Below are positions 60,350 through 64,000 of a stretch of DNA of 64,000 nt, piece after piece. Source of the stretch: Terrimonas pollutisoli. GTDB lineage: Bacteria; Bacteroidota; Bacteroidia; Chitinophagales; Chitinophagaceae. The stretch lies in NCBI RefSeq assembly GCF_029360765.1, contig NZ_JARKNA010000001.1:186001-250000 (forward strand), given 5' to 3'. The translations under genes and the position numbers were made by a program. The notes beneath the pieces were generated by a model that was not told where the DNA came from, did not search any database, and saw nothing but the letters and a program-made list of their open reading frames with translations. Positions within the stretch are counted from its first letter, which is position 1. Every line of letters begins with the position of its first letter.

Positions 60350-60474
60350 AAAAACATGAATTTAAAATTCATTCAAACTAACGACAATGGAAAAAGAAAA
60401 GGAAGAGTCAGCTGCTGCATCCAAAACCAGCCCGTTAAAATGACAAAAGAACTCAGCGGACTTCGATAGAGATT

Positions 60475-60518
60475 TAGCGTGGCACGCTAGAGGTCGTCGG
60501 TTCGACCGATATCCTCCA
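60475..60518 (+). pseudogene. tRNA-Ala(GGC) 3' remnant
   Basis: TAGCGTGGCACGCTAG plus AGGTCGTCGG-TTCGACC-GAT-ATCCTCC-A matches 38124-38169 except for the first base and a 2-base deletion in the T stem. The 5' acceptor and D arm are missing. Nothing else is recognised in 60350-60474. Confidence 0.85.
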
Positions 60519-60671
60519 CGGTAGAAAAAGGAAGCAAATCATGTGCTTCCTTTTCATGTTTTTCCGAATAGTATACCTATTCGGCATTCAAGTGATACGC
60601 TTTCTATCTTTTACAACTTGAGCGTCATTTTATATTGCAACAAAGTATGAAATCGCCATCATGACATTAGA
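60490..60671 (+). repeat. ~180-bp direct repeat, copy B
   Basis: Matches 54636-54819, including the terminator at 60524-60555. The segment 60672-60895 is A/T-rich leader without a recognisable gene. Confidence 0.85.
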
Positions 60672-60895
60672 TTGTTAAAGGTTGCAGGAAAATGTGTGCT
60701 GAAAAATCTAGTTAGTTCGTCACTTAAAATATCCGATAAATTTTTCTGAGTGGACATGGACAATGGAAGAGCAAATGTTTTCCCTTCAGTTATCAGCATA
60801 TTCAGAACCTGTACTAACTAAAAGCGGTCGTTTACAAGAAAATTATCAACAATTTTCCTCTATTTCTTAAATTAGAAGAAAGCATATCAACTGCA

Positions 60896-62935
60896 ATGAG
60901 AAGCTTCCTGCTTTTTATATTTTTCTTAGCCACTCAACCGCTCCCGGCACAAACGGTCAGCCTTGAGCTCTATGGCCAACCCAAATTGAAACAGGGTATA
61001 TCCATTGTACCCTATGCCCTGGTGTATGAAGATCCATCGGGAGACACCACGCAACCGCTGAACGAAGTGATGAAACAATCATTTATTCCAGCTGCATCTT
61101 CTCCGGTTACAAAATTTCACAATAACCGGCAAATGAAACGGACCAGCCAGGTGGTCTGGCTGCAATTCAAAATAACAAACACACACTTGGCCGATACTAT
61201 TCATTTGTGGTATGATTGCGGGCCTCATGCCATAGCCTCTCTTTATGCGGAAGCAAATGGCGGGTTAATTTATCTTGAAAGTAGCGGGCTTTGCACCCCT
61301 GTAAAAGACCAATTGACAATATTCGGAATGCCTTTGGTGTTACCCCCTCATACGACTCACCATTATTTTGTTCGCATTGCGGATTATATTGTGTTGATGT
61401 CATCAGTTGCTGGCACTATTCATACTACAGAGACCTACCAGGCTGCTTGGCTGACTGACAATTCAAACAATAAGTGGGTGTTTTTTTTAATGCCGATGCT
61501 TATTGGTTGTTTATTGCTGATGAGTCTTTATACTTTCTTTCAGTATATTTTAAACAGGGACAAAGCATTTTTATTTTATGGGCTTTATGCTGCGCTTGCT
61601 TTTTGCTGGATGATGGAATTTGCCAATCCTCGTTTTCATTTGGGCTTCGTTCCTTCCTTTATGCCCTGGCTGGGTCATGCTGTGTCTTTTTCATTTACTT
61701 ATATTCTCAGCATTTTGCATGTTCTTTTTTTATCCAAACTCCTTTCCATCCCTGCCCAGCAGCCCGGGATCTGGCGGGTGGCACGGCCCCTGCTATTCCT
61801 CCTGGCATTTTTGCAGGTAATGATGGTTATTCAACTTTTTACCGGCATTTTGATTAAAAGCAACGCCTGGTACTGGATTATAGACGGACTACCTGGGGTG
61901 TTAATGGGTTTACTAATGGTCATTGCAACCATCCGGAGTAAGAGCAAACTAAAGATCTATTTGCTTACCGGCGAAATCATTCTCTATTTTTATGTAATTG
62001 CCCTTTCGCCTTTGCTGGGCTATTTGACCAGGTTTGATTTATCACCGCAGCTCCTGGCTTTCGTGAACAATGTGCCATTCTTTATAGCGTTAGGTTTATT
62101 TTCAGAACTCTTTTGTTTTTTGCTGGCTTTAGCCAAACGAAACAAGTTGATAGAAACTGAGAAAAATCATTTGCAGCAGAATTATACCAATCAGCTTGAA
62201 ACCGAATTGACAAAACGTACACATGAAATTGAACAACAAAGCCGGCAACTGGAAAAACAACATGCTGACCAGTTGCAATTGTCTTTTGAACAAAAGTTAT
62301 CAGAAATAGAAATGTCGGCGCTCCGGGCACAAATGAATCCGCATTTTATTTTCAACTGCCTGAATTCAATCAAGCTTTATACTACCGATAATGAATCAGC
62401 CAAAGCTGCTGATTATCTTACCAAGTTCAGCCGTCTTATTCGTTTAGTGCTGGAAAATTCCCGTTCAGAAAAAGTTACACTGAAAAATGAATTGGAAGCG
62501 CTGTCCTTATATATGGAAATGGAAACCATGCGGTTTAAAAGTAAGCTGAACTTTACTATCGAAACAGATCCGGCTCTCGATACTGACCTGGTTGAAATGC
62601 CACCGCTGCTTCTGCAGCCTTATGTGGAAAATGCCATCTGGCATGGACTGATGCACAAAAGGGAAGGAGGCAGTGTGTATGTAAAAATCAAGCAACTGAA
62701 ATCTGAACGGTTGCAAATTACCATCACAGACGATGGCATTGGCCGGGCCAGGGCGGCTGAGTTAAAAAGTAAATCAGCTATCGCCGGTAAATCATTTGGG
62801 ATGAAAGTGACAGGAGAACGCATTGCTCTTATCAACCACCTCTATAAAACCAATGCTAAAGTACAGGTGAATGATTTGACGGATGCGGAAGGAAATGCAG
62901 CAGGTACGGAAGTGGTAATAGAGATATTGATTTAA
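60896..62935 (+). CDS. LytS-type histidine kinase with 7TM-DISM sensor
   Basis: The 679-residue protein has a signal peptide (FLLFIFFLATQPLPAQ) and an extracellular DISMED2-like beta domain (about 20-185, with QVVWLQFKITNTHLADTIHL). Seven TM helices follow (about 195-415), then a coiled coil and the His_kinase H483 (RAQMNPHFIFNCLNSIKLYT). The HATPase has PPLLLQPYVENAIWHGLM and ITDDGIGRARAAEL. The kinase core is related to the 55274 kinase, but the sensor half is unrelated. It is paired with the next gene. Confidence 0.92.
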   Translation: MRSFLLFIFFLATQPLPAQTVSLELYGQPKLKQGISIVPYALVYEDPSGDTTQPLNEVMKQSFIPAASSPVTKFHNNRQMKRTSQVVWLQFKITNTHLADTIHLWYDCGPHAIASLYAEANGGLIYLESSGLCTPVKDQLTIFGMPLVLPPHTTHHYFVRIADYIVLMSSVAGTIHTTETYQAAWLTDNSNNKWVFFLMPMLIGCLLLMSLYTFFQYILNRDKAFLFYGLYAALAFCWMMEFANPRFHLGFVPSFMPWLGHAVSFSFTYILSILHVLFLSKLLSIPAQQPGIWRVARPLLFLLAFLQVMMVIQLFTGILIKSNAWYWIIDGLPGVLMGLLMVIATIRSKSKLKIYLLTGEIILYFYVIALSPLLGYLTRFDLSPQLLAFVNNVPFFIALGLFSELFCFLLALAKRNKLIETEKNHLQQNYTNQLETELTKRTHEIEQQSRQLEKQHADQLQLSFEQKLSEIEMSALRAQMNPHFIFNCLNSIKLYTTDNESAKAADYLTKFSRLIRLVLENSRSEKVTLKNELEALSLYMEMETMRFKSKLNFTIETDPALDTDLVEMPPLLLQPYVENAIWHGLMHKREGGSVYVKIKQLKSERLQITITDDGIGRARAAELKSKSAIAGKSFGMKVTGERIALINHLYKTNAKVQVNDLTDAEGNAAGTEVVIEILI

Positions 62936-62964
62936 AAATTATTAAAGTATTCAAGTTTATACTG

Positions 62965-63705
62965 ATGTTAAAAGCAATCCTGATTGACGATGAACCGGAC
63001 AGTATCCGCTTGCTGGCATTGCAGTTAAAAGCGCATTGTCCGAAAGTAGAAATTGCAGGGCAATACACGAACAGTATGGAAGGATTGCAGGCTATCCGAA
63101 CATTGAAACCGGATGTGGTTTTTCTCGATGTAGAAATGCCTGAGATGAATGGATTTGAATTATTGGATCAGTTGGATGATATTTTCTTCAGCCTGATTTT
63201 CGTAACGGCGTATAATGAATTTGCTTTAAAAGCTTTTCGTTTCAGCGCTCTTGACTACCTGGTAAAACCATTGGATACATCCGAATTGCAGGAGGCTGTA
63301 AAAAAAGCCGAAAAGCACCAGCGGGTTGATCAGGGACAAATTGAATTGTTGCGATCACAATTGCAGCGGCAGCAACAACCTCAAAAAATAGCCGTGCCAT
63401 TTCACACCGGTGTTGTGTTTGTAGAACTAAAAGACCTGGTTTATTGTGAAGCAGAAGGGAATTATACAAAACTTGTTTTAACTGGCGGAAAAACTTACCT
63501 GCTAAGTAAAACACTGCGTGAAGTACAGGAAGTATTGGAAGAAAGAAATTTTTTGCGTGTACATCGTCAATACATCATCAACCTTGATCACATCAAATCC
63601 TATCATAAAGGAGATGCCGCATATCTCGTTATGCAGGGAGATATAAATATTCCCGTAGCAAAAAATCAAAAAGAACGACTGGTGCAAAAATTCGGTTGGC
63701 TATAA
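62965..63705 (+). CDS. LytTR-type response regulator 2
   Basis: The 246-residue protein has a receiver domain (D55 in DVVFLDVEMPEMNG; LDYLVKPLDTSEL) and a LytTR domain (LVYCEAEGNYTKLVLTGGKT, LLSKTLREVQEVLE, FLRVHRQYIINLDHI). It has the same length and register as regulator 1, so the two are clear paralogues. Confidence 0.94.
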   Translation: MLKAILIDDEPDSIRLLALQLKAHCPKVEIAGQYTNSMEGLQAIRTLKPDVVFLDVEMPEMNGFELLDQLDDIFFSLIFVTAYNEFALKAFRFSALDYLVKPLDTSELQEAVKKAEKHQRVDQGQIELLRSQLQRQQQPQKIAVPFHTGVVFVELKDLVYCEAEGNYTKLVLTGGKTYLLSKTLREVQEVLEERNFLRVHRQYIINLDHIKSYHKGDAAYLVMQGDINIPVAKNQKERLVQKFGWL

Positions 63706-63729
63706 TCCATAGTTTCTCTGATCTTCCCC

Positions 63730-63750
63730 GCTCACTCAAAACGTTCCCTC
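63730..63750 (+). promoter_or_regulatory. Degenerate LytTR operator-like sequence
   Basis: CGCTCACTCAAAACGTTCCC partly matches site 2 (CTTACTCAATAAACGCTCCC) upstream of the 63850 gene. The second half-site is poor. Confidence 0.25.
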
Positions 63751-63849
63751 AAGGAAAAACAAAGTGCCTTCACAGGATTGTTATGCAAATCACTCCGGTT
63801 AAACCGGAAGTTTGTTTAAAATTATTCACTCACCTAAAGCATTTTTAAA

Positions 63850-64000
63850 ATGAAAAAGTTTATCTGTTTAGGGCCGATCCGGCTTTTTGCTGCAACTGTT
63901 TTCTTATTAATGGGTGGAATCCTCCATGCTCAAGATCGAAGCAAGGATGAAGCATCCATCAATAAGCAGGTGGATGCTATGATATATAGCTGGAATAATC
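63850..64000 (+). CDS. Secreted NTF2/SnoaL-like protein, C-terminus outside window
   Basis: Fifty codons are visible from the ATG at 63850: a signal peptide (LFAATVFLLMGGILHAQ) followed by DEASINKQVDAMIYSWNN. That first helix is typical of DUF4440/SgcJ-like NTF2 proteins. The gene continues beyond the window. It follows LytTR regulator 2 as the cupin gene follows regulator 1. Confidence 0.5.
   Translation, partial: MKKFICLGPIRLFAATVFLLMGGILHAQDRSKDEASINKQVDAMIYSWNN

Noticed and set aside
37959..60519. Integrative conjugative element
   Set aside because: No integrase, relaxase, T4SS or replication gene is visible in the interval; only tRNA-linked boundaries support mobility.

Overview
The window looks like a chromosome segment from a Bacteroidota bacterium, most likely family Chitinophagaceae (inference). 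Supporting signs are SusC/SusD and FecI/FecR genes, an ASPIC/UnbV VCBS protein, Bacteroidota-type FabI, eukaryotic-type citrate synthase, a DUF2795 protein, and promoters of the TTG-N19-TAnnTTTG type often placed only a few bases upstream of the ATG. Shine-Dalgarno sites are rare.

Layout. 1-12.7 kb is core housekeeping: a partial DinB-like gene, YitT, Nif3-like, zinc-ribbon coiled coil, recN, fabI, a DUF2795 protein, two ABC ATPases, a cobalamin adenosyltransferase, gatC, trpS, a deoxynucleoside kinase and a DUF922 protease-like protein. 12.7-16.2 kb is a small accessory cassette bounded by 57-bp direct repeats: an orphan RHS tip with a G10 tract, a small membrane protein beside it, and a RAYT-type IS200-like transposase with REP-like palindromes and a duplicated 3' end. 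16.2-28.1 kb returns to core functions: pckA, Xaa-Pro aminopeptidase, pssA, purS, rsmI, an M1 peptidase, rsmG, a GT2 and tgt. 28.1-32.7 kb is a signalling and cell-death-like block. A NarL-type response regulator, HisKA_3 kinase, membrane protein and small proline-rich protein face a divergent caspase-like peptidase, lipoprotein and helical protein, with a candidate small RNA in the divergent gap. 32.7-37.8 kb carries cvfB, an LptF/G permease, gltA and a YtxH/holin-like membrane operon.

37.8-60.7 kb is a tRNA-Ala-associated accessory region. One tRNA-Ala(GGC) gene is cut in its anticodon arm. Its 5' half (37916-37958) and 3' half (54283-54326) share a 13-bp core and rejoin in silico into a fully paired 74-nt tRNA. 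A second, intact tRNA-Ala(GGC) at 38096 has 3' copies at 54592-54666 and 60475-60518, both followed by the same ~180-bp flank. Between them lies a beta-1,3-glucan (laminarin-type) utilisation locus: ECF sigma, FecR, STN-containing SusC, SusD, LamG lipoprotein, GH16, ASPIC/UnbV VCBS protein and GH3. No integrase gene was seen.

54.8-64 kb holds two LytS-type kinase/LytTR regulator pairs with different sensor regions, a cupin, NTF2/SnoaL-like secreted proteins and a membrane protein. A 9-12-9 direct repeat, the geometry expected of LytTR operators, lies upstream of the first kinase and of the cupin gene.

The segment is also rich in small dispersed repeats: a CCCCTTTAGGGG-type palindrome that encodes protein ends, ATTGCC repeats that supply -33 promoter elements, and a MITE-like family with 7-bp target-site duplications.
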